DNA of 64,000 nt from positions 1 through 64,000 of the forward strand of contig JAKSJO010000008.1 in assembly GCA_024398125.1 (NCBI GenBank), given 5' to 3'. The notes beneath the pieces are model-generated. The model was not told where the DNA came from. It made no database searches and saw nothing but the letters and a program-made list of their open reading frames with translations. Shown piece after piece: positions 52,203 through 60,511 of this stretch. Both the position numbers and the translations under genes were made by a program. Each line of letters begins with the position of its first letter. Within the stretch, counting starts at the first letter, position 1. Source of the DNA: Bacteroidales bacterium (GTDB lineage: Bacteria > Bacteroidota > Bacteroidia > Bacteroidales > UBA932).

Positions 52203-52804
52203 AGACCTTCGAACTGCTTGCGGAACTCCTCCATCTGCTTCTGCATCTCGACAGCGTTCTGGCGTGCCTCTTCTGCTTTCTTCTGCTGGATTTCCTCGTT
52301 ATAGAGTTCCCACTGCTTGAACTGGTCAGGAGTAAGGATCTTTACCATCTTCTTTGCACGGGCCTCGTTCTTCTTTGCCTCGCGCTGCATGGTCGCGTCG
52401 AATGCGCTGTTCGCCATGTTGGCAGGGTTGAAGTTGCCTCCGCCCATCGGGCCTCCCATAGGCATGCCGCCACCGAAACCGCCGCCGCCCATAGGTGGCA
52501 TACCGCCTCCCATAGGCATTCCACCGCCGAATCCGCCGCCCATAGAGCTGCGGTTGGCCTCCGCTGTATATTCGTTCTTCAGCATGGTGAAGATCTTCTT
52601 GTACTGCTTTGCATCAAGTCCAAGCCTGTCCTTGAGGGCATCGACCTCCTGGGTTGCGCGATCCTTCGGAGAAAGCTCTTCTTCCGATGAATTGCCCATG
52701 TTGAACATAGGAGGCATTCCGCCTCCGAAACCGCCTGGCTGTGCAATAGCGGTCAGTCCGGCTGCCATCAAGGTAGCGATGACTGTAATGATTCTCTTTT
52801 TCAT
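52199..52804 (-). CDS. Exported Gly/Met-rich helical protein (Spy/DUF4890-like)
   Basis: 201 residues with signal peptide (MKKRIITVIATLMAAGLTAIA). Two helical parts, ELSPKDRATQEVDALKDRLG with LDAKQYKKIFTMLKNEY and ILTPDQFKQWELYNEEIQQK, resemble the LTxxQ-type helices of Spy/CpxP-like periplasmic proteins. Between them lies a ~50-residue Gly/Met/Pro tract (GGGFGGGMPMGGGMPPMGGG). Such proteins may chaperone envelope proteins or bind metal, which is inference here. Its tract is similar in make-up to those of the barrel protein at 41046. Confidence 0.7.
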   Translation of the reverse strand: MKKRIITVIATLMAAGLTAIAQPGGFGGGMPPMFNMGNSSEEELSPKDRATQEVDALKDRLGLDAKQYKKIFTMLKNEYTAEANRSSMGGGFGGGMPMGGGMPPMGGGGFGGGMPMGGPMGGGNFNPANMANSAFDATMQREAKKNEARAKKMVKILTPDQFKQWELYNEEIQQKKAEEARQNAVEMQKQMEEFRKQFEGL

Positions 52805-52896
52805 TATGGTATTTATTAATGTGTTTCCGAGGGCATTCCCAAATCAATTATCAAGCCATTACGCGCGTACGTGAGCACTAAATGTCAAAAAAAGTG

Positions 52897-52904
52897 TAAT
52901 TTTG
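52897..52904 (+). promoter_or_regulatory. -7 box TAATTTTG placed 4 nt before ATG
   Basis: Exact TAnnTTTG match followed by CCGT and the ATG at 52909. Third case in the window with this exact spacing, predicting a leaderless mRNA. Confidence 0.6.
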
Positions 52905-52908
52905 CCGT

Positions 52909-53619
52909 ATGGAATACAGAATACTCGGAAAAGAAGAATACCTGGATCTGGAAAGCCGCATCCTGTACGAAGACAATCACATCCTCATAATCAACAAGAG
53001 GGTGGGCGAGATCGTGCAGGGCGACAAGACCGGTGACGAGTGCCTCGCCGACACGCTCAAGGCCTTCATCGCTCAGCGCGACTCAAAGCCAGGCAAGGTT
53101 TTCATGGGCATACCTCATCGTCTGGACCGGCCTGTGAGCGGCATAACCATGTTTGCCAAGACCAGCAAGGCGCTCGAGAGGCTTTCCGAGATGTTCCGAA
53201 CTTCCGATGTCCACAAGACCTACTGGGCGCTCTGCTGTGCCCGCCCGGATGGCGAGTCGGGTCATCTGGAGAACTGGATGCAGAGGAATGAGAAGATGAA
53301 CAAGTCTTTCATCGTAAAAGGCCCCAAGCCCGGCAGCGAGACCAAGCTCGCGAAGCTGAACTGGCGCTACCTTCGCAGCACCGACCGATACCATCTGCTG
53401 GAAGTTGAGCTGCTGACCGGACGCCACCACCAGATACGCTGCCAGCTTGCCGGCATGGGCTGCGTCATAAAGGGCGACCTCAAGTACGGTGCTCCGCGCT
53501 CCAATCCGGACGGCGGCATCAGCCTGCATTCCCGAAATGTACGCTTCATACACCCGGTCAAGAAGACCGAAATTGACATAACTGCGCCGGTTCCGTCAGC
53601 ATGGAAAGGCGTTGAATGA
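52909..53619 (+). CDS. RluA-family RNA pseudouridine synthase
   Basis: 236 residues. The catalytic motif is HRLDRPVSGITMFAKTSKAL (Asp in HRLDRP), preceded by LYEDNHILIINKRVGEIVQG and followed by TGRHHQIRCQLAGMGCVIKG, the usual RluA-family blocks. Members isomerise uridine to pseudouridine in rRNA or tRNA; the target cannot be told from this sequence. There is no N-terminal S4 domain, as in the short RluA/RluC-related group. The gene has a -7 box 4 nt before its start. Confidence 0.92.
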   Translation: MEYRILGKEEYLDLESRILYEDNHILIINKRVGEIVQGDKTGDECLADTLKAFIAQRDSKPGKVFMGIPHRLDRPVSGITMFAKTSKALERLSEMFRTSDVHKTYWALCCARPDGESGHLENWMQRNEKMNKSFIVKGPKPGSETKLAKLNWRYLRSTDRYHLLEVELLTGRHHQIRCQLAGMGCVIKGDLKYGAPRSNPDGGISLHSRNVRFIHPVKKTEIDITAPVPSAWKGVE

Positions 53620-53627
53620 TTCTTTTC

Positions 53628-53657
53628 TGCCATTTTGTCAGTGATGACCGAATGGCA
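53628..53657 (+). promoter_or_regulatory. Long inverted repeat upstream of dnaK, possible operator
   Basis: TGCCATT..GTCA (53628-53640) is mirrored by TGAC..AATGGCA (53645-53657): 13-nt arms with two mismatched positions around a GTGA loop. It is not a CIRCE element. Its place 78 nt before dnaK suggests control of the chaperone gene, which is inference. A second perfect hairpin, CCCGGT/ACCGGG, lies at 53682-53700. Confidence 0.5.
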
Positions 53658-53734
53658 AATCTTTTGATATTTCTCATGTGCCCCGGTCAAGGAAACCGGG
53701 ATAACAGGAAAAGAAACAAAAACAGTATAAAATC

Positions 53735-55624
53735 ATGGGAAAGATCATTGGAATCGATTTGGGTACTACCAATTCATGTGTATCCGTAATGGAAGGCAAC
53801 CAGCCTACCGTCATCATCAACAATGAAGGTCAGAGAACCACTCCTTCAGTCGTTGCTTTCGCAGAAGGCGGCGAGCGCAAGGTAGGAAGCCCTGCAAAGC
53901 GTCAGTCAATCACCAACCCTCACAACACCATCTACTCTATCAAGCGTTTCATGGGTGAGAGCTTCGATCAGGTACAGGCCGAGATCGCACGCGTTCCTTA
54001 CAAGGTAGTGAAGGGTGACAACAATACTCCACGAGTAGACATCGACGGCCGTCTCTACACTCCACAGGAGATCTCCGCAATCATTCTACAGAAGATGAAG
54101 AAGATCGCCGAGGACTATCTCCGCCAGGATGTTACCGAGGCTGTCATCACCGTACCTGCATACTTCAGCGACAGCCAGCGCCAGGCTACCAAGGAGGCCG
54201 GCCGCATCGCAGGTCTCGACGTAAAGCGTATCATCAACGAACCTACCGCAGCCGCTCTCGCATACGGTCTCGACAAGAAGGACCAGAACTGCAAGGTTGC
54301 AGTATTCGACCTCGGTGGCGGTACCTTCGATATCTCTATCCTCGAGCTTGGTGACGGCGTATTCGAGGTTCGCTCAACCAATGGTGACACCCACCTCGGT
54401 GGTGATGACTTCGACCAGGCAATCATCGACTGGCTTGCACGCGAGTTCGCAATGGAGAACGGCGGAATCGACCTCAAGAAGGACCCAATGGCACTCCAGC
54501 GCCTCAAGGAGGCTGCCGAGAAGGCGAAGATCGAACTCTCAAGCCAGAGCTCTGCGGAGATCAACCTCCCTTACATCATGCCTGTTGACGGCGTTCCAAA
54601 GCACCTTGTAAAGACCCTTACCCGCGCAAAGTTCGAGATGCTCTGCGACGACCTCTTCCAGAGATGCATCGAGCCATGCCGCAAGGCCCTCTCAGACGCG
54701 CGCCTCAGCTCATCTGACATCGACGAGGTCCTCCTCGTAGGCGGTTCTACCCGTATCCCTAAGGTACAGGAGATCGTAAAGCAGTTCTTCGGCAAGGAGC
54801 CTAACCGCAGCGTAAACCCAGACGAGGTTGTTGCAATCGGCGCTTCTATCCAGGGCGGTGTCCTCGCAGGCGACGTGAAGGATGTCCTCCTCCTCGATGT
54901 GACTCCGCTTTCACTCGGTATCGAGACCCTCGGCGGCGTTATGACCAAGCTCATCGACTCAAACACCACCATCCCTGCAAAGAAGTCACAGGTATTCTCT
55001 ACCGCAGCTGACAACCAGCCATCTGTACAGGTACGCGTCCTCCAGGGCGAGCGCCCTATGGCAAAGGACAACAAGCTCATCGGAGAGTTCAACCTCGACG
55101 GCATCGCACCTGCACCACGCGGAATACCTCAGATTGAAGTAACCTTCAACATCGACGCAAACGGTATCCTCAACGTGTCAGCAACAGACAAGGCTACCGG
55201 CAAGGCACAGAACATCCGCATCGAGGCTTCATCAGGTCTCAGCGACGATGAGATCCAGAGAATGCGTGACGAGGCAAAGGCCAACGAGGCTGCCGACAAG
55301 GAGGCAAAGGAGCGCGTAGAGAAGATCAACAACGCTGACGCCATGGTATTCCAGACAGAGAAGAATCTCAAGGAGTACGGTGACAAGATTCCAGCAGAGA
55401 AGAAGTCGGCTATCGAGGCTGCAAACCAGAACCTCAAGAAGGCTGTTGACGAGAAGAATCTCGCAGACATCGACAAGTACAACGCCGAGCTCGAGGCTGC
55501 ATGGCATGCTGCATCCGAGGACATGGCAAAGGCTGCACAGGCTGGTCAGGCAGGTCCTCAGGGTCCATTCCAGGGCGGCCCACAGGGACCATCAAACGGT
55601 CCTGAGGCACCAGACGAGCAGTAA
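53735..55624 (+). CDS. dnaK: Chaperone DnaK (Hsp70)
   Basis: 629 residues. Starts [20 protein letters not shown], with [20 protein letters not shown] and [16 protein letters not shown] in the ATPase domain and [20 protein letters not shown] at the entry to the substrate-binding domain. The C-terminal lid is helical and ends in a Gly/Pro/Gln-rich tail ([18 protein letters not shown]). It folds and protects proteins in the cytoplasm using ATP. It stands alone without grpE or dnaJ beside it. A strong bidirectional terminator follows. Confidence 0.98.
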   Translation: MGKIIGIDLGTTNSCVSVMEGNQPTVIINNEGQRTTPSVVAFAEGGERKVGSPAKRQSITNPHNTIYSIKRFMGESFDQVQAEIARVPYKVVKGDNNTPRVDIDGRLYTPQEISAIILQKMKKIAEDYLRQDVTEAVITVPAYFSDSQRQATKEAGRIAGLDVKRIINEPTAAALAYGLDKKDQNCKVAVFDLGGGTFDISILELGDGVFEVRSTNGDTHLGGDDFDQAIIDWLAREFAMENGGIDLKKDPMALQRLKEAAEKAKIELSSQSSAEINLPYIMPVDGVPKHLVKTLTRAKFEMLCDDLFQRCIEPCRKALSDARLSSSDIDEVLLVGGSTRIPKVQEIVKQFFGKEPNRSVNPDEVVAIGASIQGGVLAGDVKDVLLLDVTPLSLGIETLGGVMTKLIDSNTTIPAKKSQVFSTAADNQPSVQVRVLQGERPMAKDNKLIGEFNLDGIAPAPRGIPQIEVTFNIDANGILNVSATDKATGKAQNIRIEASSGLSDDEIQRMRDEAKANEAADKEAKERVEKINNADAMVFQTEKNLKEYGDKIPAEKKSAIEAANQNLKKAVDEKNLADIDKYNAELEAAWHAASEDMAKAAQAGQAGPQGPFQGGPQGPSNGPEAPDEQ

Positions 55625-55640
55625 GATCAACATATGTAGA

Positions 55641-55684
55641 CGAAAGAGGGAGCGCTTTGGCGCTCCCTCTTTCGTTATTTTTTA
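55641..55684. terminator. Strong bidirectional terminator between dnaK and nadD
   Basis: A perfect 15-bp stem (CGAAAGAGGGAGCGC with GCGCTCCCTCTTTCG, 55641-55674) around a TTTG loop, followed by TTATTTTTTT on the plus strand. It lies between convergent genes and probably serves both. The nadD stop codon lies at its edge. Confidence 0.92.
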
Positions 55685-56248
55685 CATCAGCCAGTCGGAC
55701 ATGTCGCGGCCCTCGGCCAGACCGTCACGGATTTCCGTGGACGATATTGTGACAAGCGGGGCTTCCACTGTCCTGATACGGTAGTTTGGGTTCTCCTCCT
55801 TAAGCTTGCCTATGTAGAAGTCCATGTCGAAGCCTTCGCGAGGGAAGACAGCGACCCCGTATTCCAGAAGTATCCTGTCGTGGTCTTTCCAGTTCCCGAA
55901 CCTGACAAGATTGTCGGCGCCTATTATGAGGGTGAAATCGCACTCCGGTTCTCTTTCGCGCAGTGCATCGAGAGTGCGGATCGTGTAGTGCGGCGGTTCC
56001 ATGCCCAGCTCGATGTCGTCAACCCAAACACGCAGCTCCGGGTGGCGGCATACGGCCTTCACCGCGGCTTCGTATCTGTCACGTGCGGTGAGGTTGTTCT
56101 CGGCGGACTTGAACGGATTCTGGGGCGAGACTATGAGATATACCCAGTCGAAGCCGCCCTCGCCTGTGAGTCTTTCCATTATGGCCTGGTGGCCTATGTG
56201 AAGAGGATTGAAGGAACCGGAGTAGACTGCGATTCTCTTCTTTGGCCT
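55682..56248 (-). CDS. nadD: Nicotinate-nucleotide adenylyltransferase, lacking a normal start codon
   Basis: 188 codons open from directly after the gmk UGA, in the same frame. NadD joins nicotinate mononucleotide to ATP in NAD synthesis. The nucleotide-binding motif SGSFNPLHIGHQ is intact, as are VSPQNPFKSAEN, DFTLIIGADNLVRFGNW and the ending VTISSTEIRDGLAEGRDM. No ATG, GTG or TTG lies between the gmk stop and the motif; the first ATG (56179) would delete it. Candidates are a rare ATC start at 56233 or readthrough of UGA; an assembly error is also possible. Length is normal for NadD if it starts near 56233. Confidence 0.85.
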   Translation of the reverse strand, partial: RPKKRIAVYSGSFNPLHIGHQAIMERLTGEGGFDWVYLIVSPQNPFKSAENNLTARDRYEAAVKAVCRHPELRVWVDDIELGMEPPHYTIRTLDALREREPECDFTLIIGADNLVRFGNWKDHDRILLEYGVAVFPREGFDMDFYIGKLKEENPNYRIRTVEAPLVTISSTEIRDGLAEGRDMSDWLM

Positions 56249-56818
56249 TCAGTTGTCTGTGAGGAATCCGTCCACTACCTTCTCGATCTCTGCGAAGGCG
56301 GTGGCCAGGTCGTCGTTGATGAGGACGTAGTCGAACTTGTCGGCATAGGTCATCTCTTCCGAAGCCTTGGCGACTCTCTTCTCAATCTCTTCCATGCTGT
56401 CGGTACCGCGGCCGATGAGCCTTTCGCGGAGCACCTCTACGGAAGGAGCCTGGATGAAGACTGAAAGAGCCTTGTCTCCGAAATACTTTTTGAGGTTGAC
56501 GCCGCCCTTGACGTCAACGTCGAAGATGATCACATGGTCTCTTTCCCAGATTCTCTCGACTTCGGACTTGAGAGTGCCGTAAAAGCGTCCGGGATAAACC
56601 TCTTCATACTCGACAAAACTGTCCTTCTCGATGAGTTCGCGGAACTCTTCAGTGCTGAAGAAGTGATATTCCACGCCGTTCTTCTCTTCGCCGCGAGGTG
56701 CTCGGGAGGTCGCGGAAATGGAGAATTCGACCTCTGGATGCAGCGAGAGTATGTGATTGACTACGGTGCTTTTTCCGGAGCCGGAAGGAGCGGAGAATAT
56801 GAGAGTTTTGTTGGCCAT
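56249..56818 (-). CDS. gmk: Guanylate kinase
   Basis: 189 residues from ATG at 56818; the longer in-frame start at 56872 lacks a kinase-like N-terminus. P-loop SAPSGSGKSTVVNHILSL, then SISATSRAPRGEEKNGVEYH with GMP-binding residues, and FDVDVKGGVNLKKYFGDKAL. Gmk converts GMP to GDP with ATP. It ends in UGA (56251-56249), directly followed in frame by nadD. A -7 box lies at 56843-56836. Confidence 0.95.
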   Translation of the reverse strand: MANKTLIFSAPSGSGKSTVVNHILSLHPEVEFSISATSRAPRGEEKNGVEYHFFSTEEFRELIEKDSFVEYEEVYPGRFYGTLKSEVERIWERDHVIIFDVDVKGGVNLKKYFGDKALSVFIQAPSVEVLRERLIGRGTDSMEEIEKRVAKASEEMTYADKFDYVLINDDLATAFAEIEKVVDGFLTDN

Positions 56819-56835
56819 GTTTGCTGAATTTTCCA

Positions 56836-56843
56836 CAAAAATA
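56836..56843 (-). promoter_or_regulatory. -7 box for gmk-nadD
   Basis: Minus-strand TATTTTTG, exact match, 17 nt upstream of the gmk ATG. Only two bases separate it from the opposing -7 box of the aldolase gene. Confidence 0.55.
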
Positions 56844-56845
56844 GT

Positions 56846-56853
56846 TAAATTTG
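56846..56853 (+). promoter_or_regulatory. -7 box for the aldolase gene
   Basis: TAAATTTG, exact match, 43 nt before the ATG at 56897, back to back with the gmk -7 box. Confidence 0.55.
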
Positions 56854-56896
56854 CCAAGATTATAACGAACACAAAATCTTAAACGAATAAACAATT

Positions 56897-57895
56897 ATGG
56901 TTTCTTACAAAGAACTCGGCCTCGTGAACACCAGAGATATGTTCGCAAAGGCAGTGAAGGGTGGCTATGCAATCCCTGCATTCAACTTCAACAACATGGA
57001 GCAGCTCCAGGCTATCGTAATGGCTGCAGCTGAGACCAAGTCCCCAGTTATCCTCCAGGTATCAAAGGGCGCACGCAAGTACGCTAACGCTACTCTTCTC
57101 CGCTACATGGCAGAGGGTGCAGTTGCATACGCCAAGGAGCTCGGTTGGGAGAACCCACAGATCGTTCTTCACCTCGACCACGGTGACAGCTTCGAGACCT
57201 GCAAGGACTGTGTAGACACCGGTTTCTCTTCAGTAATGATCGACGCTTCTCACCTTCCATACGAGGAGAACATTGCTCTCACCAAGAAGGTAGTTGAGTA
57301 CGCTCACCAGTTCGACGTTACCGTTGAGGCTGAGCTCGGCGTTCTCGCAGGTGTTGAGGATGAGGTTTCAGCAGCTGAGTCACACTATACCAAGCCAGAA
57401 GAGGTTATCGACTTCGCTACCCGTACCGGCTGCGACTCGCTCGCTATCTCAATCGGTACCTCACACGGTGCTTACAAGTTCACTCCAGAGCAGTGCACCC
57501 GTGACCCTAAGACCGGCAAGCTCGTACCTCCACCACTCGCATTCGACGTTCTCCACGAGATCGAGGCTAAGCTTCCTGGATTCCCAATCGTTCTCCACGG
57601 TTCATCATCAGTTCCACAGGACGAGGTTGACACCATCAACGCTTTCGGTGGCAAGCTTCCTGATGCAGTAGGTATTCCTGAGGAGCAGCTCCGCGAGGCT
57701 TCAAAGAGCGCTGTCTGCAAGATCAACATCGACTCTGACTCACGTCTTGCAATGACCGCTGCAGTTCGCAAGCACCTTGCTGAGAACCCATCACACTTCG
57801 ATCCACGTCAGTACCTCACCCCTGCACGTGACAACATGAAGAAGATGTACATCCACAAGATCGTGGAGGTTCTCGGTTCTAACGACCAGGCATAA
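56897..57895 (+). CDS. fbaA: Fructose-bisphosphate aldolase, class II
   Basis: 332 residues. Class II aldolases are zinc enzymes that split fructose 1,6-bisphosphate in glycolysis. The zinc-binding HLDHGDSFETCKDCVDTGFS, the EAELGVLAGVEDEVSA segment and VLHGSSSVPQDEVDTIN with the second zinc His are all present, as is the N-terminal YAIPAFNFNNMEQLQAIV. Codon choice looks strongly biased toward a few codons, fitting high expression. The FKBP gene follows by 12 nt. Confidence 0.96.
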   Translation: MVSYKELGLVNTRDMFAKAVKGGYAIPAFNFNNMEQLQAIVMAAAETKSPVILQVSKGARKYANATLLRYMAEGAVAYAKELGWENPQIVLHLDHGDSFETCKDCVDTGFSSVMIDASHLPYEENIALTKKVVEYAHQFDVTVEAELGVLAGVEDEVSAAESHYTKPEEVIDFATRTGCDSLAISIGTSHGAYKFTPEQCTRDPKTGKLVPPPLAFDVLHEIEAKLPGFPIVLHGSSSVPQDEVDTINAFGGKLPDAVGIPEEQLREASKSAVCKINIDSDSRLAMTAAVRKHLAENPSHFDPRQYLTPARDNMKKMYIHKIVEVLGSNDQA

Positions 57896-57907
57896 TACAT
57901 TTCCGGA

Positions 57908-58513
57908 ATGGATAAGCTCAGTTACGCATTGGGCATGAGCATCGCCCAGAACCTGCTTCAGTCGGGAGTCAGCAATCTCAATTGCGACGACTTCGCTGCT
58001 GCAGTCAAGGATGGACTTGAGGGAAAGCAGCCTGCCATCTCTTTCGAGGAGGCAAACGAGGTTCTCACAAAGTTCTTCCAGGAGACAGAGGCTGCCGAGG
58101 CTGCCGCACAGGCTGAAATGGCTGGTGCCATGAAGGCTGAAGGTGAGGCTTTCCTCGCAGAGAATGCCAAGAAGGACGGCGTGGTAGTGCTCGAGAGCGG
58201 TCTGCAGTATAAGGTTCTCAAGGAGGGCAACGGCAAGAAGCCGGGACGTACATCAAAGGTACGCTGCCACTACGAGGGTACTTTCACCAACGGTCAGATC
58301 TTCGACAGCTCTATCAAGCGTGGAGAACCGGCAGTCTTCGGTGTAAACCAGGTGATTGCAGGATGGACCGAGGCTCTTCAGCTCATGGCTGAGGGCTCAG
58401 AGTGGGAGCTCTACATCCCTTACCAGCTCGCTTACGGCGAGACTGGAGCTCACGGCAGCATTCCTCCATGTGCAGCACTGGTATTCAAGGTTGAACTCCT
58501 CGAGGTTCTTTAA
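57908..58513 (+). CDS. FKBP-type peptidyl-prolyl isomerase
   Basis: 201 residues. An N-terminal FKBP_N dimerisation part (MDKLSYALGMSIAQNLLQSG, then a helical Ala/Glu-rich segment to residue ~85) is followed by the FKBP domain (VRCHYEGTFTNGQIFDSSIK, VIAGWTEALQLMAEGSEWEL, IPYQLAYGETGA, and IPPCAALVFKVELLEV). It speeds cis/trans change at proline. No signal peptide is seen, so it is probably cytoplasmic. It lies 12 nt after the aldolase gene, probably in one operon. Confidence 0.93.
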   Translation: MDKLSYALGMSIAQNLLQSGVSNLNCDDFAAAVKDGLEGKQPAISFEEANEVLTKFFQETEAAEAAAQAEMAGAMKAEGEAFLAENAKKDGVVVLESGLQYKVLKEGNGKKPGRTSKVRCHYEGTFTNGQIFDSSIKRGEPAVFGVNQVIAGWTEALQLMAEGSEWELYIPYQLAYGETGAHGSIPPCAALVFKVELLEVL

Positions 58514-58543
58514 TTGAATATTAACCTGACTGAATAAGGAATT

Positions 58544-58945
58544 ATGAAAAAGTTATTGGCAATCCTGGTAGCTATGGTGGCATTCACCTTTGCTGCCAAG
58601 GCAGCTTCTTACGAGATCAACGATGCAAGCATCGACGCTCTCGTCGCAGAGGCGGAAATGGTTGCACCGGCATCGGCAGACGCTGCCGCAACCGCAGGCC
58701 TTTCAAGCGCGTCTGCGGACAGCAAGACCATCGTGGCTTTCGTCCTCGATACCGTCGGTCTCGGCGCTTTCGGTATCCATCGTCTCATCCTTGGTACCAG
58801 AGCAATCAATGTACTGCTTTATATCATCACCTTTGGTGGTATTTTCGGTATCATTCCTCTCGTTGACTGGATCATGCTGCTTCTCGACATTGTCGAGGGT
58901 ACTGCATCATACATCGGCAATCCTTCATTCATAATGTGGCTCTAG
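58544..58945 (+). CDS. TM2-domain membrane protein with signal peptide
   Basis: 133 residues: a signal peptide (MKKLLAILVAMVAFTFAAKA), an Ala/Ser-rich linker, then a TM2-type pair of spans (VLDTVGLGAFGIHRLILGTR, then INVLLYIITFGGIFGIIPLV with WIMLLLD). TM2 domains occur in small membrane proteins of unknown function. It is the first of four envelope genes; a terminator-like hairpin sits just after its stop (58967-58998). Confidence 0.8.
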   Translation: MKKLLAILVAMVAFTFAAKAASYEINDASIDALVAEAEMVAPASADAAATAGLSSASADSKTIVAFVLDTVGLGAFGIHRLILGTRAINVLLYIITFGGIFGIIPLVDWIMLLLDIVEGTASYIGNPSFIMWL

Positions 58946-58948
58946 CCG

Positions 58949-59695
58949 ATGGTTGACAATTCAAACAGGGCGGCCCTAAGCGGTCGCCCTTTATTTTTAC
59001 TTGCTGTCCTGTGCATGCTCCAGCTCAGTGCCGGAGTCTGCAGTGCACAGCGTCTGGTCCGTGCCGACGTCCAGACCACTCAGGTCACTGCCGGCAAGAA
59101 GACTGTCGTCAACAAGAACGTCTTCTGTCGCAATGACGGCACCTTCGTATCGCATTACAAGTCCAGCGGTGGCGAATTCTACATCGTAAGCAGCCGTCTG
59201 GGCGTGACCAAGGTCTATGCGCCTGCGACCAACGAGGCCATGACCGATACCCAGGGTCTGTTCTCTCCGAAAGATGAGCTTCTTTATATCTTTACCACGG
59301 GAGGAAGCCAGGATCTGGGACTGTCCGAGTACGGATTCAGGCTTAAAGACACAAAGAAGGACGGCACATACATCGTCCGCAATTATGTCGCGACCAAGTC
59401 CGGCAGCAAATGCGAAAGGGTGGAAATAGCCTACAAGGAATTCCTTCCTGTCTTTGCCGCCTACTACGATAAGAAAGACAAGGTCATAACCAAGACCTAT
59501 TTCTCGCAGTACAGCAAGTCCGGCACCTTCGCGTTCCCAATGCGCGTAACGGAAGTCACATACGGCAAGGAGAAAAATGACTCGACCGTCAAGCTCGATG
59601 TCTACTCAAATCTCAAGGTGGATGTGGATGATCCTATGTTCCACTACGACGTGCCGTCTACTGCAAGGATGGCCCAGCCGGGCAAGAAGAAATAG
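58949..59695 (+). CDS. LolA-like exported protein
   Basis: 248 residues from ATG at 58949, 3 nt after the TM2 stop. A signal-like N-terminus (NRAALSGRPLFLLAVLCMLQ, then AGVCSA) is followed by a beta-rich domain resembling LolA/LolB-type lipoprotein carriers, with the late pattern DVYSNLKVDVDDPMFHYDVP followed by STARMA. This fold holds lipids or lipoprotein acyl chains in the periplasm; the actual client is unknown. The first codons overlap a terminator-like hairpin, so the true start could be a later codon. Confidence 0.75.
   Translation: MVDNSNRAALSGRPLFLLAVLCMLQLSAGVCSAQRLVRADVQTTQVTAGKKTVVNKNVFCRNDGTFVSHYKSSGGEFYIVSSRLGVTKVYAPATNEAMTDTQGLFSPKDELLYIFTTGGSQDLGLSEYGFRLKDTKKDGTYIVRNYVATKSGSKCERVEIAYKEFLPVFAAYYDKKDKVITKTYFSQYSKSGTFAFPMRVTEVTYGKEKNDSTVKLDVYSNLKVDVDDPMFHYDVPSTARMAQPGKKK
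58967..58998 (+). terminator. Terminator-like hairpin inside the start of the LolA-like gene
   Basis: AGGGCGGCC (58967-58975) and GGTCGCCCT (58982-58990) form a 9-bp stem with one G-T pair, followed by TTATTTTT. It lies 22 nt after the TM2 stop and 18 nt into the next ORF, so it could end part of the upstream transcripts or act as an attenuator. Confidence 0.6.
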
Positions 59696-59698
59696 AAA

Positions 59699-60511
59699 AT
59701 GAAGCTGAAGCAGTGCATAGTTGGCATTTTGGCGGCATTCCTGATGCTGTCGGGGCTGGCTGCTGCTGCACAGCCAAAGATAAAAGGTCCGCTGTATATG
59801 GCGGATCGAATCATGTCCACCAACCGCATTTCCCAGGGAGGTCGCATGGAGGCTCTCAGAAACGCTGCGGGAGACCTGAGCCCGAAGGCATCGATAGTGT
59901 CCTTCGCTGTGCCGGAAGGCGTAAGCCCAAGACCGGTCAGCAAGGACTATGCATTCCTCAGCGACATGCTTGCAGGCGAACGCGGCGTCGAAATTCTTCC
60001 GCTGCTTTTTGCTGATGGCCTGTATCCGCAGTCGGACACGCTCAGCTTTCTGCGTGGTTGCGCAGCATTGGCTGCAAGGCAGTTCGGACAGGCTGAAGCC
60101 GAAATGGCTGCCGTGCCGGTTTCATCGGCCTTCCATCCTCAGGCATCGCTTATCCTCAGCCAGGTACTTGGTGGCCCTCAGGATAGAAGGAAGTCCCCTG
60201 TTGCCGCTGCTCTCATGTCGGCGGTCATCCCTGGCTCGGGAAAGATATACGCGGGCAATCTGCGCGAAGGAGTGTCGGCCCTGATAACCGTAGGCGCGCT
60301 TGCCGGGATGACGGCAGAATGCATATCAAAGAAAGGGGCAGGGGACTGGCGCAGCATCAGTCTCGCTGCAATTAGCGGACTATTCTATGCTGCAAACATC
60401 TATGGAAGCTATCTTAGCGTATCCACAACTGAAACAATCATAGACAATGCAAGGAAGACAACTGTTCTTTTTACTATTGGCGTTCCTATCTCTCAGTCTG
60501 TGGAACGCTGA
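59699..60511 (+). CDS. Membrane protein with PGxGxxYaG motif (DUF5683/TM2-like), hypothetical
   Basis: 270 residues with signal peptide (MKLKQCIVGILAAFLMLSGL, then AAAAQ). Residues about 30-165 are helical and TPR-like (SFLRGCAALAARQFGQAEAE). The C-terminal third has SAVIPGSGKIYAGNLREGVS followed by two hydrophobic segments, the pattern of DUF5683/TM2-like proteins. It starts 3 nt after the LolA-like stop and its end overlaps the next gene by 65 nt. The next gene has the same layout, so the pair probably arose by duplication. Function unknown. Confidence 0.75.
   Translation: MKLKQCIVGILAAFLMLSGLAAAAQPKIKGPLYMADRIMSTNRISQGGRMEALRNAAGDLSPKASIVSFAVPEGVSPRPVSKDYAFLSDMLAGERGVEILPLLFADGLYPQSDTLSFLRGCAALAARQFGQAEAEMAAVPVSSAFHPQASLILSQVLGGPQDRRKSPVAAALMSAVIPGSGKIYAGNLREGVSALITVGALAGMTAECISKKGAGDWRSISLAAISGLFYAANIYGSYLSVSTTETIIDNARKTTVLFTIGVPISQSVER

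Noticed and set aside
55682-56179. nadD starting at the first ATG (56179)
   Set aside because: It would remove the essential SGSFNPLHIGH nucleotide-binding motif, so it cannot be an active enzyme start.
56249-56251. UGA between gmk and nadD as a selenocysteine codon
   Set aside because: It lies at the usual end of gmk, there is no catalytic Cys at this place in either family, and no SECIS-like hairpin was recognised after it.
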